DNA from: Clostridium paraputrificum
GTDB taxonomy: Bacteria; Bacillota; Clostridia; Clostridiales; Clostridiaceae
Length of the DNA: 64,000 nt
Assembly: GCF_900447045.1 (NCBI RefSeq)
Contig: NZ_UAWH01000005.1
Coordinates: 868,001-932,000 of the forward strand
Direction: 5' to 3'
The notes under the pieces are model-generated. The model saw only the letters and a list, made by a program, of their open reading frames with translations, was not told where the DNA came from and ran no database searches. Positions within the stretch are counted from its first letter, which is position 1; every line of letters begins with the position of its first letter. The position numbers and the translations under genes were made by a program. This document shows positions 1 through 8,168 of the stretch, piece by piece.

Positions 1-1230
1 ATTTCTGTGAGATGCTGCAATTGATGCACTCATTAAAAGTTCTTTATGTGTTAATCCATTAATATATGAGTTTAAAATAATATAAAAAGTATGTTTATGG
101 TGATTATAGTAATCTATTGATGTACCACAATCATGTAACATAGCAGCTGTCTTTATTATATGGTCATACTCATTGCCTAAATGATGTAATGGTTTGAAAG
201 CTTCAAATAGTTTTGTGCTAAGGTTATACACGTTTTTAGCATGTTCTTTGTTAATGTGAAGATCTTCTAATATACCATTTATACTATAATCTAGAATGTC
301 TTCTATAGGTTTAAAATGAGTATTTATGTACTCATACATTATACCTTCTCTAAGACCTCTACCAGACACGATTATTTTTGATGCGTTAACATACTTAATT
401 ATTTCATGGAATATAGAAACTCCACCAACTATAATATCAGCTCTTTCTTTTGATAAACCATCGAATTTATTTCTAAGCTTATAATCCTTACTTTTTAAAA
501 GATTATAAATATCATGAACATCATAATCAGTCATTATGTAGTTATGTGTGATATCAAAAGGATATCTATTTTTTATTCTGTTCATTTTTGCAATAGCGCG
601 GACTGTTCCACCTACACCGATTATAGAATCAAAAGTATTGTTTCCTAACCATTCTATATCTGATAGTTCACTATAGATTTTTGTAATTGCGCCCTCTAAA
701 TCATCCCTAAGTATTCTATCTTGAAGATTATACTTGTATGTTAAGTTTACGCTACCTATAGGCAAGGTTACACTTTCTTTTATTTCACCATTTAATATCC
801 AAGCTATATAAGTAGAAGTACCAGCTACATCAACTAAAAGAGAATTATCAAAGTAGATACTTTTTGTAACACCAAGGTAACTAAAATAAAGTTCTTCCTC
901 GCTAGAAAGTACAATAACATCCATATCTAGTGCTTCTTTTATAGTATGAACAAACCTATCCTTATTTGTAGCAGCACTTAATGCCTCAGTAGCAACAGTT
1001 ACAATATCGCATACCTTAGAAACAGAGGCAAGAGACTTAAATGTAGTTAGCGTGCTAATTGTTTTTTGTATCTTTTCATCAGAAATAAAATCATTATCAA
1101 TTAAGTCGTATCCTAATCTAACTGTGGTACTTAATTCATCTATAATACGAAAGTACCCACCTTCTTCAACTTCTGTCAACATAAATCTAATAGCATTAGA
1201 ACCTATGTCTATAACACCAACCCTATTCAT
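1..1230 (-). CDS. Ppx/GppA-family phosphatase with HD domain (3' part cut off by window edge)
   Basis: Exopolyphosphatase or guanosine-pentaphosphatase-like enzyme. Reading the minus strand from the ATG at 1228-1230 gives 410 codons open to base 1. The start is MNRVGVIDIGSNAIRFML, the ASKHA-fold phosphate-binding motif of Ppx/GppA. A second glycine-rich motif follows (DSIIGVGGTVRA), then a C-terminal HD-type region with MLHDCG and a following histidine cluster. Known members cleave inorganic polyphosphate or pppGpp; the HD extension is common in clostridial members. A GGAG ribosome site lies at 1237-1240. The C-terminus (perhaps 100 residues) is outside the window. Substrate cannot be decided from sequence. 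Confidence 0.85.
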   Translation of the reverse strand, partial: MNRVGVIDIGSNAIRFMLTEVEEGGYFRIIDELSTTVRLGYDLIDNDFISDEKIQKTISTLTTFKSLASVSKVCDIVTVATEALSAATNKDRFVHTIKEALDMDVIVLSSEEELYFSYLGVTKSIYFDNSLLVDVAGTSTYIAWILNGEIKESVTLPIGSVNLTYKYNLQDRILRDDLEGAITKIYSELSDIEWLGNNTFDSIIGVGGTVRAIAKMNRIKNRYPFDITHNYIMTDYDVHDIYNLLKSKDYKLRNKFDGLSKERADIIVGGVSIFHEIIKYVNASKIIVSGRGLREGIMYEYINTHFKPIEDILDYSINGILEDLHINKEHAKNVYNLSTKLFEAFKPLHHLGNEYDHIIKTAAMLHDCGTSIDYYNHHKHTFYIILNSYINGLTHKELLMSASIAASHRN

Positions 1231-1272
1231 AAATAACTCCTTAAGATATATAATTAGATTAATAATAATATT

Positions 1273-1301
1273 ATTATACTATAGTGTATAGAAAAATGTT
1301 A
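1273..1301 (-). promoter_or_regulatory. Candidate promoter for the Ppx/GppA gene
   Basis: On the minus strand a TATAAT -10 box (plus-strand 1273-1278) is preceded at 17 bp by a weak TAACAT -35 box (1296-1301). It lies about 45 bp upstream of the start codon and is divergent from the argS leader promoter. Confidence 0.4.
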
Positions 1302-1315
1302 TGTAAAAATGAATA

Positions 1316-1345
1316 TTGACATTAAAAGTTATTTATAGGTATAAT
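1316..1345 (+). promoter_or_regulatory. Promoter of the argS T-box leader
   Basis: A consensus TTGACA at 1316-1321 and TATAAT at 1340-1345 are separated by 18 bp, directly upstream of the T-box leader. Confidence 0.75.
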
Positions 1346-1367
1346 GTATAAAAGATAATAGAAAATC

Positions 1368-1590
1368 AATGAAGAGAAGAGTACTCTAACTGATTTCTAA
1401 AGCGAGCAGGGGAGGGTGTAAGCCCTGTGAATAGGTTAGTTTGGAAGAGAGCCTCTGAGATGCCATCTGAATTGAGTAAGACTGGCCGCAGAATACTGCG
1501 TTAAAAAGTTGAGTGGCAATTTTATTGCAACTAGAGTGGTACCGCGGATATTTCCGTCTCTTGTTATTCAAGAGGCGATTTTTTTATTTT
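1368..1590 (+). ncRNA. T-box leader of argS
   Basis: tRNA-sensing antitermination leader. The T-box core AGAGTGGTACCGCGG lies at 1533-1547, followed by a terminator hairpin and then the argS ribosome site. Stem I can be drawn with CUAACU (near 1387) pairing to GGUUAG (near 1433) and a GGGTGTAAGCCC distal loop. The sequence AGAAGAG-like at 1445-1450 on the 3' side of the proximal loop offers an AGA (Arg) specifier codon, which fits the downstream gene; this specifier assignment is inferred from position only. Confidence 0.88.
1556..1590 (+). terminator. T-box attenuator terminator before argS
   Basis: GTCTCTT (1556-1562) pairs with AAGAGGC (1570-1576) and is followed by a T-rich tract. Its 5' arm overlaps the region that forms the antiterminator with the T-box. 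Confidence 0.8.
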
Positions 1591-1602
1591 AGGAGGATAA
1601 AT

Positions 1603-3294
1603 ATGGATTATAAAAAGAAAATTGCAGAGTTAATAAAAGAACATGTTGATTTAGATTTAGACAAGATAGAAGGATTAATAGAAGTTCCACCAAGACCAGA
1701 AATGGGGGATTATGCATTTCCATGTTTTCAATTAGCTAAGGTTATGAGAAAAGCACCCAATATGATTTCTGGTGAATTAGCAGAAAATATAAATAAAGAT
1801 GGATTTGAAAAGGTTGAACAACTAGGACCATATGTAAATTTCTTTGTTGATAAAGGTGTATTCAGTAAAAATACAATAGAAAAGGTATTAGAAGAAGGAG
1901 ATAACTATGGAGCTTCTAATATTGGAGAAGGAAAAAATGTATGTGTTGAATATTCTTCACCTAATATAGCTAAGCCTTTCCATGTAGGACATCTTTTCAC
2001 AACAGCTATTGGTAATGCATTATACAAGATGTATAAAAAAGAAGGATATAATGCAATAGGTATAAATCATTTAGGGGATTGGGGAACTCAGTTTGGTAAG
2101 CTTATCTCAGCTTATCATAGATGGGTAGATGAAGAAGCTTTAGAAGCTGATCCAATAAAAGAATTATTAAGAATATATGTTAAGTTCCATGATGAAGCAG
2201 AAAAAGATCCATCATTAGAAGATGAAGGAAGAGCATACTTTAAAGCTTTAGAAAATGGAGATCCAGAGGCAGAGGCTTTATGGAAGAGATTTAGAGACTT
2301 AAGCTTAAAGGAATTTGAAAGAGTATATGATATACTTGGAGTAAATTTTGATTCTTACAACGGAGAAGCTTTCTACAATGATAAGATGGAGGTTGTAGTA
2401 AATGAATTAAAAGAAAAGAAGCTTTTAGTTGAAAGTAATGGTGCACAAGTAGTTATGCTAGAAGACTATAATATGCCACCATGCATAGTTTTAAAGGCTG
2501 ATGGAGCATCAATATATGCAACAAGAGATTTAGCAGCAGCTATGTATAGAAAGAAGACATATGACTTCTATAAGAGTATATATGTTGTAGGAACACCTCA
2601 AGCTCTACATTTTAAACAAGTATTTAAAGTGCTAGAATTGGCTGGACATGAGTGGGCAAATGATTGTGTGCATGTAGGATTTGGATTAGTTAAGTTTGCT
2701 GATAGAAAGCTTTCTACAAGAAAGGGAGAAGTTGTTTTACTTGATGATTTAATTAGAGAATCAGTAGAAAAAACTTTAGAAGTTATTAATGAAAAGAATC
2801 CAGAATTAGAAAATAAAGAAGAAGTAGCTAAGAAGATAGGGGTAGGTGCTGTAATATTCACTTACTTAAAGAACTCTAGAGAAAAGGATATAGTATTTGA
2901 TTGGAAAGAAATCCTTTCATTTGATGGGGAAACTGGTCCATATGTTCAATACGCATATGCTAGAGCAAAGAGTATCTTAAGAAGAGCTGAAGGAATTAGC
3001 AAGGAAGTAGAGTATAGTAAATTATCATCTAAGGAAGAATTTGAATTAGTTAAGACTTTAGATAACTTTAAAAATCAAATCTTATTAGCATTAGATAAAT
3101 TAGAGCCATCAATCGTTACAAGATATACTATAGAAGTTGCTAAGGCATTTAATAAATTCTATAATGCTCATTCAATATTAAACTTAGAAGATGAAGTTTT
3201 AAAGGCAACAAGATTAAAGCTAGTTGAAGCTTCTGCTCAAGTTATAAAGAATGGATTAGACCTTTTAGGTATAGATGTAGTAGAAAAAATGTAA
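1603..3294 (+). CDS. argS: Arginyl-tRNA synthetase
   Basis: Class I aminoacyl-tRNA synthetase that charges tRNA-Arg in the cytoplasm. The ATG at 1603 follows AGGAGG (1591-1596); longer reading starts at 1513 fall inside the T-box and are rejected. The 563-aa product has an N-terminal Arg-RS domain, the HIGH-type signature as HVGH ([13 protein letters not shown]), an EYSSPN motif, a divergent KMSKS region (KLSTRKGE, normal for ArgRS), and a C-terminal DALR-type anticodon domain ([16 protein letters not shown]). Length is typical. Transcription depends on the T-box responding to uncharged tRNA-Arg. Confidence 0.97.
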   Translation: MDYKKKIAELIKEHVDLDLDKIEGLIEVPPRPEMGDYAFPCFQLAKVMRKAPNMISGELAENINKDGFEKVEQLGPYVNFFVDKGVFSKNTIEKVLEEGDNYGASNIGEGKNVCVEYSSPNIAKPFHVGHLFTTAIGNALYKMYKKEGYNAIGINHLGDWGTQFGKLISAYHRWVDEEALEADPIKELLRIYVKFHDEAEKDPSLEDEGRAYFKALENGDPEAEALWKRFRDLSLKEFERVYDILGVNFDSYNGEAFYNDKMEVVVNELKEKKLLVESNGAQVVMLEDYNMPPCIVLKADGASIYATRDLAAAMYRKKTYDFYKSIYVVGTPQALHFKQVFKVLELAGHEWANDCVHVGFGLVKFADRKLSTRKGEVVLLDDLIRESVEKTLEVINEKNPELENKEEVAKKIGVGAVIFTYLKNSREKDIVFDWKEILSFDGETGPYVQYAYARAKSILRRAEGISKEVEYSKLSSKEEFELVKTLDNFKNQILLALDKLEPSIVTRYTIEVAKAFNKFYNAHSILNLEDEVLKATRLKLVEASAQVIKNGLDLLGIDVVEKM

Positions 3295-3304
3295 TTATGA
3301 TAGG

Positions 3305-3338
3305 AGAGTATGTATTTGTATAATACATACTCTTTATT
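3305..3338 (+). terminator. Terminator of argS
   Basis: Inverted repeat AGAGTATGTATT (3305-3316) and AATACATACTCT (3322-3333) followed by TTTATTATT. Confidence 0.75.
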
Positions 3339-3373
3339 ATTGATAAAAATATGCTATAATTATAATAATTTTA

Positions 3374-3566
3374 AACGTCTAGAAAAGTATAAAATTTTTG
3401 AGTAGCAAACCTTACGGATACCGAGATTAAGTGGTAAAAATATGTGAAGACGTTAAAAAATAAAAATTATAGTGCCGCCACAGAACACCAAAAGCAAGTT
3501 TTGGAACCTGTGGTATGGCTGAAAAAAGTGACTTCTTCGCTAAAACGTGGCGAAGCCACTTTTTTA
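3374..3566 (+). ncRNA. Repeated structured leader element, copy 1, ending in a terminator
   Basis: A 193-nt non-coding element closely matched by 13317-13521 on the other strand. Visible structure: a closing helix AACGTCT (3374-3380) with AGACGTT (3448-3454); a hairpin CCACAG (3478-3483) with CTGTGG (3508-3513) enclosing CCAAAA/TTTTGG; and a terminal hairpin 3528-3559 followed by TTTTTT. A TTGATA (3340) and TATAAT (3361) pair sits just upstream, so a transcript could begin at about the first base of the element. The ribosome site of the next gene starts 5 nt after the T tract. No known riboswitch class was recognised. It may be a cis-acting attenuator or a repeat that carries a terminator. 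Confidence 0.6.
3528..3566 (+). terminator. Terminator hairpin at the 3' end of element copy 1
   Basis: GTGACTTCTTCGC (3528-3540) and GCGAAGCCAC (3550-3559) form an imperfect stem followed by seven T residues. It lies immediately before the ribosome site of the gene at 3585, a position typical of attenuators. Confidence 0.65.
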
Positions 3567-3584
3567 TAGAGAGGTGGGAAAAGT

Positions 3585-4772
3585 TTGTTTTTTAATAAAT
3601 ATATAAAGTATAGAGACATTCTAGTAATAGTTTTAATAGCTCTTGTGGGATATAAGTTAATTGACAATTATCAAATGTTTTTAAACCTTATAAGTACAAC
3701 AATGTCTGTAATATCTCCGTTCATATACGCAATGATATTTGCTTATTGTATTAATCCAATAATGAATCTATTTGAACGAAAATTAAAGATGAAAAGAGGC
3801 GTATCCATTTTAAGTACATATCTATTAATAGGAGGAGCTATAGTAATAGGTGCATTATATATTGTTCCTAGTATTGTTGATAGTATAATATCAATTACAT
3901 CTGAAATACCTAAATACATGGAAACTGTACAAGGTTGGATTAATGAAGCGTTAAAAAATCAAAATCTTTATGACTTAATAAATAGCACTGGACTTTTAGA
4001 TAATATAAGTGTTATATCTGGAAAAATGAGTAGTATTATAATTGGAATCTTAGACGGTTCTGTATCTTCTATAGTATCAATTACTACAAACGTAGTAAAA
4101 ATAGGATTTGGATTCTTAATTTCAATTTATATATTATTAGATAAAGAAAGATTTATTACTGAAGTTAAAACTTTAACTTATATGATATTAAAAGAAGAGA
4201 AAGGAACAAAATTAATAGGTTTAGTTAGAACTTATCATGAAATGATAGGTAAATATATTGGAACTAAAGCTATAGATTCAGCCATAATAGGAGTATTAGC
4301 ATTTTTTGGACTTATGATAATTGGTGCACCATATACACCGTTATTAGCAATTATAGTTGGTGTTACTAATATGATTCCATACTTTGGACCATTTGTTGGA
4401 GAAGTGGTTGGAGCAGCTGTTGGTATATTTGTATCTCCAGCTATGGCTATAACAATATTTGTATTTTTACTAGCCCTTCAACAATTTGATGCGTGGTACT
4501 TAGATCCTAAGCTTATAGGTGATAAAGTAGGAGTAAAACCATTTTATATAATATTAGCAGTTACAATAGGTGGGGGATTCTTTGGTCCAATAGGAATGTT
4601 ACTTGCATCACCTACTATGGCAACTATAAACATATATTATGAAAGAAAGGTGAATTTATTCAAGGCAAGGAATAAAAATCTTATGAAAAGATTTGATACA
4701 AGAGAAGAAGATTTTTTTAATGAGGATAAGATAGATAGTAAGGATAATATAGATAAAGAAAAAACTCAGTAG
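3585..4772 (+). CDS. AI-2E family (PerM/YdbI-type) membrane transporter
   Basis: Polytopic membrane protein of 395 aa with about eight hydrophobic segments. Family features are visible: the NMIPYFGPFVG segment near residue 262 and the late DPKLIGDKVGVKPF segment near 306, followed by a glycine-rich membrane stretch. Members have been linked to autoinducer-2 export or Na+/H+ exchange; the substrate here is unknown. Translation starts at TTG (3585) behind GAGGTGGG (3571-3578). The C-terminus is a charged tail rich in Asp, Lys and Glu. It is preceded directly by the repeated structured leader, which may control it. Confidence 0.85.
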   Translation: MFFNKYIKYRDILVIVLIALVGYKLIDNYQMFLNLISTTMSVISPFIYAMIFAYCINPIMNLFERKLKMKRGVSILSTYLLIGGAIVIGALYIVPSIVDSIISITSEIPKYMETVQGWINEALKNQNLYDLINSTGLLDNISVISGKMSSIIIGILDGSVSSIVSITTNVVKIGFGFLISIYILLDKERFITEVKTLTYMILKEEKGTKLIGLVRTYHEMIGKYIGTKAIDSAIIGVLAFFGLMIIGAPYTPLLAIIVGVTNMIPYFGPFVGEVVGAAVGIFVSPAMAITIFVFLLALQQFDAWYLDPKLIGDKVGVKPFYIILAVTIGGGFFGPIGMLLASPTMATINIYYERKVNLFKARNKNLMKRFDTREEDFFNEDKIDSKDNIDKEKTQ

Positions 4773-4795
4773 GTTAAATACTACTGAGTTTTTAA
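4763..4795 (+). terminator. Terminator of the AI-2E family gene
   Basis: AACTCAGTAG (4763-4772) pairs with CTACTGAGTT (4781-4790), overlapping the stop codon and followed by TTT. Confidence 0.75.
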
Positions 4796-4813
4796 CGTCT
4801 GGGGAAGTATAAA
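4794..4813 (+). repeat. Truncated 5' end of the repeated leader element
   Basis: AACGTCTGGGGAAGTATAAA starts immediately after a terminator T tract and resembles the first 20 nt of the element at 3374 (AACGTCTAGAAAAGTATAAA). The rest of the element is not recognisable downstream. The region 4814-4988 holds only AT-rich sequence. Confidence 0.4.
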
Positions 4814-4988
4814 GGTGAAGCAATGGAATTATATTTTGTTTTATTAAGATGAAGAAAGGGTATAAATATATATTTATATCTTTGTATATTTATATAAATA
4901 CATATTTATATGTTTATTTATTGTAGATAGTATTTTTCAATAATTTATTTATAAAAAAGTCGTCAAGACGAGCTTGCCGAGTGGTGGA

Positions 4989-5017
4989 TTTTTTTCAGTG
5001 CACTCTGGACTTTGGAA
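4989..5017 (+). repeat. 29-bp dispersed repeat, copy 1
   Basis: The 29 bases here match the reverse complement of 18742-18770 with two differences; the core is CAGTGCACTCTGGA. Both copies are intergenic. No function recognised. Confidence 0.6.
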
Positions 5018-5060
5018 TTCAATGTAATCAAAAGACCAGAGGCATATAATTTCATAAAGA

Positions 5061-5093
5061 ATAGAAAAAGACTGCAATTAAGATGCAGTCTTT
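5061..5093 (-). terminator. Terminator of the feo operon
   Basis: Read on the minus strand, AAAGACTGCA and TGCAGTCTTT form a perfect stem (plus 5067-5076 and 5084-5093) followed by TTTTTC. Confidence 0.75.
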
Positions 5094-5107
5094 AAAAATC
5101 TTATTTA

Positions 5108-5239
5108 TTAATTTTTTCTGGCTGGGCAGTTTTTAGAGCAAGTGCCGCAATTACATTTTCCTTTAGAAGATGTTTTTATGTTTTTATAAATTATGAAAAT
5201 TGCTAAAGTTACTATTCCTGCAGTAATTAAGATTTCCAT
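5108..5239 (-). CDS. FeoB-associated Cys-rich membrane protein
   Basis: A 43-aa protein too short for most gene callers. It has an N-terminal membrane segment (MEILITAGIVTLAIFIIY) and a lysine-rich link to a cysteine cluster, CNCGTCSKNCPARKN, with four Cys. This is the layout of the small FeoB-associated proteins found beside feoB in Firmicutes; they are thought to assist ferrous iron transport at the membrane. It starts 16 nt after the feoB stop, so it is the last gene of the feo operon. An AGGTTGGTGAT stretch gives a ribosome site. Confidence 0.85.
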   Translation of the reverse strand: MEILITAGIVTLAIFIIYKNIKTSSKGKCNCGTCSKNCPARKN

Positions 5240-5255
5240 AATATCACCAACCTTT

Positions 5256-7019
5256 CTAAATTAAGAACTTGCCTATGTTAAATACTAAGAATGAAACAAC
5301 CCATGCTAATACTAATTGATAAGTTACTGAGAATAGTGTAAGTTTAGTTCCGTATTCTTTTTTCATTGCACCAATTACAGATACACATGGAGTGTATAGT
5401 AATACAAATACTAAGAAAGAGTAAGCTGATAATGCAGTGAAATGTGAAGCTAATGTTACTGATAAATCTCCGCCAAATATAACTCCCATAGAAGCAACTA
5501 CTGTTTCTTTAGCTAGTAACCCAGATAATAAAGAAACTGATGATTGCCAGTTACCAAATCCTAATGGAGTAAATACTGGTGCTATAAAGGAACCAATGTT
5601 AGCTAAGATACTATCATTTACGTTATCAACCATTCCGCTAAGGCTAAAGTTAGATAATAACCAAATAACTACACTCATAGCAAATATTATTGTACCAGCT
5701 TTCTTTAAGAAGCTTTTACCCTTATCTAAAGTTTGAGTTAGAACTGATTTGAATTCAGGCTTTTTATATTCAGGTAGTTCTATTATAAAAGGTTCTTCGT
5801 CCTTCTTGAAAATTGTATTCTTAAATAATATACCTATTAAGAATGCAAGTAATATTCCTAAGAAGTAAAGTGAACCAACTACTAGTCCTTGGTGATCAGC
5901 AAAGAATACTGCTGCAAAAACTGTATAAACAGGTAATCTTGCATTACATGACATTAACGGAACAAGTAAAGCAGTAAGTTTTCTATCCTTTTCGCTTTCA
6001 AGGGTTCTAGCACTCATAATAGCAGGAACTGAACATCCAAATCCAACAATCATAGGAATAAATGCTTTTCCCGATAGACCCATTTTTCTCATAAGCTTGT
6101 CCATTATAAAAGCAACTCTTGCCATATACCCGCTATCTTCTAATATTGTAATACAAACGAAAAGTGAAAGTATTACAGGAAGTAAAACAAGTATTCCTCC
6201 AACTCCTCCAACTATTCCATCTACAATAAGTGATTGGAACCAAGGTGACGAATTTGATAATAATTCACTTAACCATGGCATAAAGGAATCATTTAGTAAT
6301 CCATCTAGCATATCTGATAAAGGTTGTCCAACCCATGAAAATGTAATTTGAAACATTAATACCATCATTAGAATAAAAATTGGATAAGCTAAAAATGGAT
6401 TAAGTAATATTTTATCTAATTTATCTGTAAAAGAAACCTTTTTATTATCGGGTACTTTACTACACTCTATTAAAACACTTTCTATGTACTTATAAGCAGC
6501 TTTTTCGTCCTTAAAGTTAAACTTGTCAATATCATTAGGTTTGCTAATAGTAGTTGTTGAAATGAATTCTTTAAGCTTATCTATTCCTGTTCCTTTAGCA
6601 GCTGATATAGGCATAACTTTTATATTAAATAAAGATTCTAATTTTTTATAATCAATAATAATTCCTTTATTTTCTGCTATATCTACCATATTTACAGCTA
6701 AAATAATTGGCTTATTAAATTGTTTTAATTGAGTAGTTAGATATAAGTTTCTGTCTAAGTTTGAAGCATCAACAATGTTTAATATTAAATCAACATCATC
6801 TTGTTCTAAAAAGTTTTTAGCTACCTTTTCTTCATTTGAAAAAGTATCCATTGCATATATTCCAGGAAGGTCTACAATTTTAATATCATTAAAAAAACCT
6901 TCTTTTTTATCTACAGTTACTCCTGGCCAATTTCCAACATATTGTTTTGAACCAGTCAAAGCGTTAAATAATGTTGTTTTACCTACATTGGGATTACCAA
7001 GAAGAGCAATAGTTGTCAT
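5256..7019 (-). CDS. feoB: Ferrous iron transport protein B
   Basis: GTP-gated Fe(II) uptake permease of the cytoplasmic membrane, 587 aa. N-terminal G domain: G1 GNPNVGKTT at residue 8, G3 DLPG near 50, G4 NMVD near 110, and a G5-like SAAKGTG. Helical linker at 150-200, then two Gate domains with the SVPAIMSARTLES and CNARLPVY segments and many membrane helices. It is shorter than the roughly 650-770 aa of many FeoB proteins but has all core motifs. A GGGGG ribosome site precedes the ATG, 11 nt after feoA. Expected to be repressed by iron through the Fur box upstream of feoA. Confidence 0.96.
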   Translation of the reverse strand: MTTIALLGNPNVGKTTLFNALTGSKQYVGNWPGVTVDKKEGFFNDIKIVDLPGIYAMDTFSNEEKVAKNFLEQDDVDLILNIVDASNLDRNLYLTTQLKQFNKPIILAVNMVDIAENKGIIIDYKKLESLFNIKVMPISAAKGTGIDKLKEFISTTTISKPNDIDKFNFKDEKAAYKYIESVLIECSKVPDNKKVSFTDKLDKILLNPFLAYPIFILMMVLMFQITFSWVGQPLSDMLDGLLNDSFMPWLSELLSNSSPWFQSLIVDGIVGGVGGILVLLPVILSLFVCITILEDSGYMARVAFIMDKLMRKMGLSGKAFIPMIVGFGCSVPAIMSARTLESEKDRKLTALLVPLMSCNARLPVYTVFAAVFFADHQGLVVGSLYFLGILLAFLIGILFKNTIFKKDEEPFIIELPEYKKPEFKSVLTQTLDKGKSFLKKAGTIIFAMSVVIWLLSNFSLSGMVDNVNDSILANIGSFIAPVFTPLGFGNWQSSVSLLSGLLAKETVVASMGVIFGGDLSVTLASHFTALSAYSFLVFVLLYTPCVSVIGAMKKEYGTKLTLFSVTYQLVLAWVVSFLVFNIGKFLI

Positions 7020-7030
7020 ATAAATCCCCC

Positions 7031-7252
7031 TTACTTTTGAATAAAAATATTTTTAGCGTCCTTTTTTCTTATAGCCAAATCAAATCCTCTTAAGTTTACT
7101 ATTATCGGATCACCTAATGGTGCAACCCTTTTTAGCTGTATTTTTGTTCCTTCTATACAACCAAGAGCCCAAAGTCTTTTTGTTAACTTTGAATCTCCCT
7201 TTATTTCATTAATTGTTCCAATTTCCCCTAATTCTAATTCGCATAAACACAT
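7031..7252 (-). CDS. feoA: FeoA domain protein
   Basis: A 73-aa SH3-like cytoplasmic partner of FeoB. The ATG at 7250-7252 follows GAGGTGAT; the longer open reading to 7324 would run through the promoter and Fur box and is not used. The fold motifs are ELGEIGTI, a LGCIEGTKIQL turn, DPIIVNLRGFDLAIRKKDA at the end, all typical of FeoA. First gene of feoA-feoB-Cys-rich protein. Confidence 0.93.
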   Translation of the reverse strand: MCLCELELGEIGTINEIKGDSKLTKRLWALGCIEGTKIQLKRVAPLGDPIIVNLRGFDLAIRKKDAKNIFIQK

Positions 7253-7275
7253 TCTAATCACCTCTAAAAATTGAA

Positions 7276-7290
7276 TGAAAATCATTATCA
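7276..7290 (-). promoter_or_regulatory. Fur box upstream of feoA
   Basis: Plus strand TGAAAATCATTATCA, a 7-1-7 inverted repeat with one mismatch to TGATAATNATTATCA. It lies between the -10 region and the feoA start, consistent with repression by iron-loaded Fur. Confidence 0.75.
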
Positions 7291-7292
7291 AT

Positions 7293-7324
7293 ATTATACT
7301 ATCATTTAAAGATAAAAATGTCAA
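7293..7324 (-). promoter_or_regulatory. Promoter of the feo operon
   Basis: On the minus strand a perfect TTGACA (plus 7319-7324) and TATAAT (plus 7293-7298) are present, but 20 bp apart; a TAGTAT at 7296-7301 would give 17 bp. The Fur box follows directly. Confidence 0.5.
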
Positions 7325-7362
7325 TGAAAGTAAATCTCAATTTCATTAATAATTAATTAAAT

Positions 7363-7390
7363 TTGCGAAAAAATAAAAACTAAGTATAAT
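7363..7390 (+). promoter_or_regulatory. Promoter of the HAD hydrolase gene
   Basis: TTGCGA (7363-7368) and TATAAT (7385-7390) with a 16-bp spacer, 35 bp upstream of the GTG start. Confidence 0.65.
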
Positions 7391-7425
7391 AGAAACAATA
7401 TATATTATTAAAGGAGGTATAGATT

Positions 7426-8154
7426 GTGAAAAAAGTCGCAGCATTTTTTGATATTGATGGAACTGTATATAGGGAAGGGTTAATAACTGAAGTTTTTAAG
7501 AAGTTAGTTAAATATGAGATAATACAGGGTGAAAAGTGGTATAATGAAGTAAGGCCTGAGTTTGTTAGGTGGGATAAACGTCAAGGTGATTATGATAATT
7601 ATCTGTTAAAAATGGTAGATATATATATGGATGCTATAAAAGGTCTTAAAAAAGATCAAATAGATTTTATAGCAAAGAGGGTAGTTGAACAAAAAGGTGA
7701 TAGAGTGTACACTTTTACTAGAGATAGAATTAAGTGGCATAAAGAACAAGGGCATATTATAATAACAGTATCAGGTTCTCCATATGAACTTGTAAGAGAG
7801 ATGGCTAAAAAATATGAATTTGATGATTTTAGAGGGTCAATTTATGTTCAAGATGAACATAATATGTATACAGGGGATGTAATTCCTATGTGGGATAGTG
7901 AGAGTAAACAAAAAGCAATTAATGAATTAGTAAAGCTATATGATATAGAGTTAGATAAGAGTTATGCTTATGGTGATACAGCTGGGGATTATACTATGCT
8001 AAATATGGTTGGAAATCCCTATTGTATGAACCCGACAAAAGAGTTATTAGGAAAGGTTATTAATGATGAAAGTCTAAAGAAAAAAGTTAATGTCATAGTA
8101 GAAAGAAAGGATGTAACTTATAATTTAGATGTTAATAACCTACAATTTGCGTAG
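7426..8154 (+). CDS. HAD-superfamily subfamily IB hydrolase (SerB-like)
   Basis: A 242-aa cytoplasmic phosphatase-like protein. Motif I is FFDIDGTVY with the nucleophile Asp and acid Asp at residues 9 and 11; motif II is ITVSGSPYE; motif III/IV is YGDTAGDYTML. These match the subfamily IB group that contains phosphoserine phosphatase and related enzymes; the physiological substrate is not evident. GTG start behind AAAGGAGGT. The next gene begins 14 nt after its stop, suggesting a two-gene operon. Confidence 0.85.
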   Translation: MKKVAAFFDIDGTVYREGLITEVFKKLVKYEIIQGEKWYNEVRPEFVRWDKRQGDYDNYLLKMVDIYMDAIKGLKKDQIDFIAKRVVEQKGDRVYTFTRDRIKWHKEQGHIIITVSGSPYELVREMAKKYEFDDFRGSIYVQDEHNMYTGDVIPMWDSESKQKAINELVKLYDIELDKSYAYGDTAGDYTMLNMVGNPYCMNPTKELLGKVINDESLKKKVNVIVERKDVTYNLDVNNLQFA

Positions 8155-8168
8155 AAAAGAGTGGTACT

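Noticed and set aside
1513..1602. Longer N-terminus for argS beginning inside the T-box
   Set aside because: It would translate the T-box core and terminator; AGGAGG and ATG at 1603 give the normal ArgRS start.
3374..3566. T-box identity for the repeated leader
   Set aside because: The terminator region faintly recalls a T-box, but there is no TGGNACC core and no Stem I specifier loop.
4850..4930. AT-rich tract as a replication origin or DnaA cluster
   Set aside because: It is only TATATTTATA-like sequence without DnaA boxes; similar tracts occur elsewhere in the window (for example near 53120).
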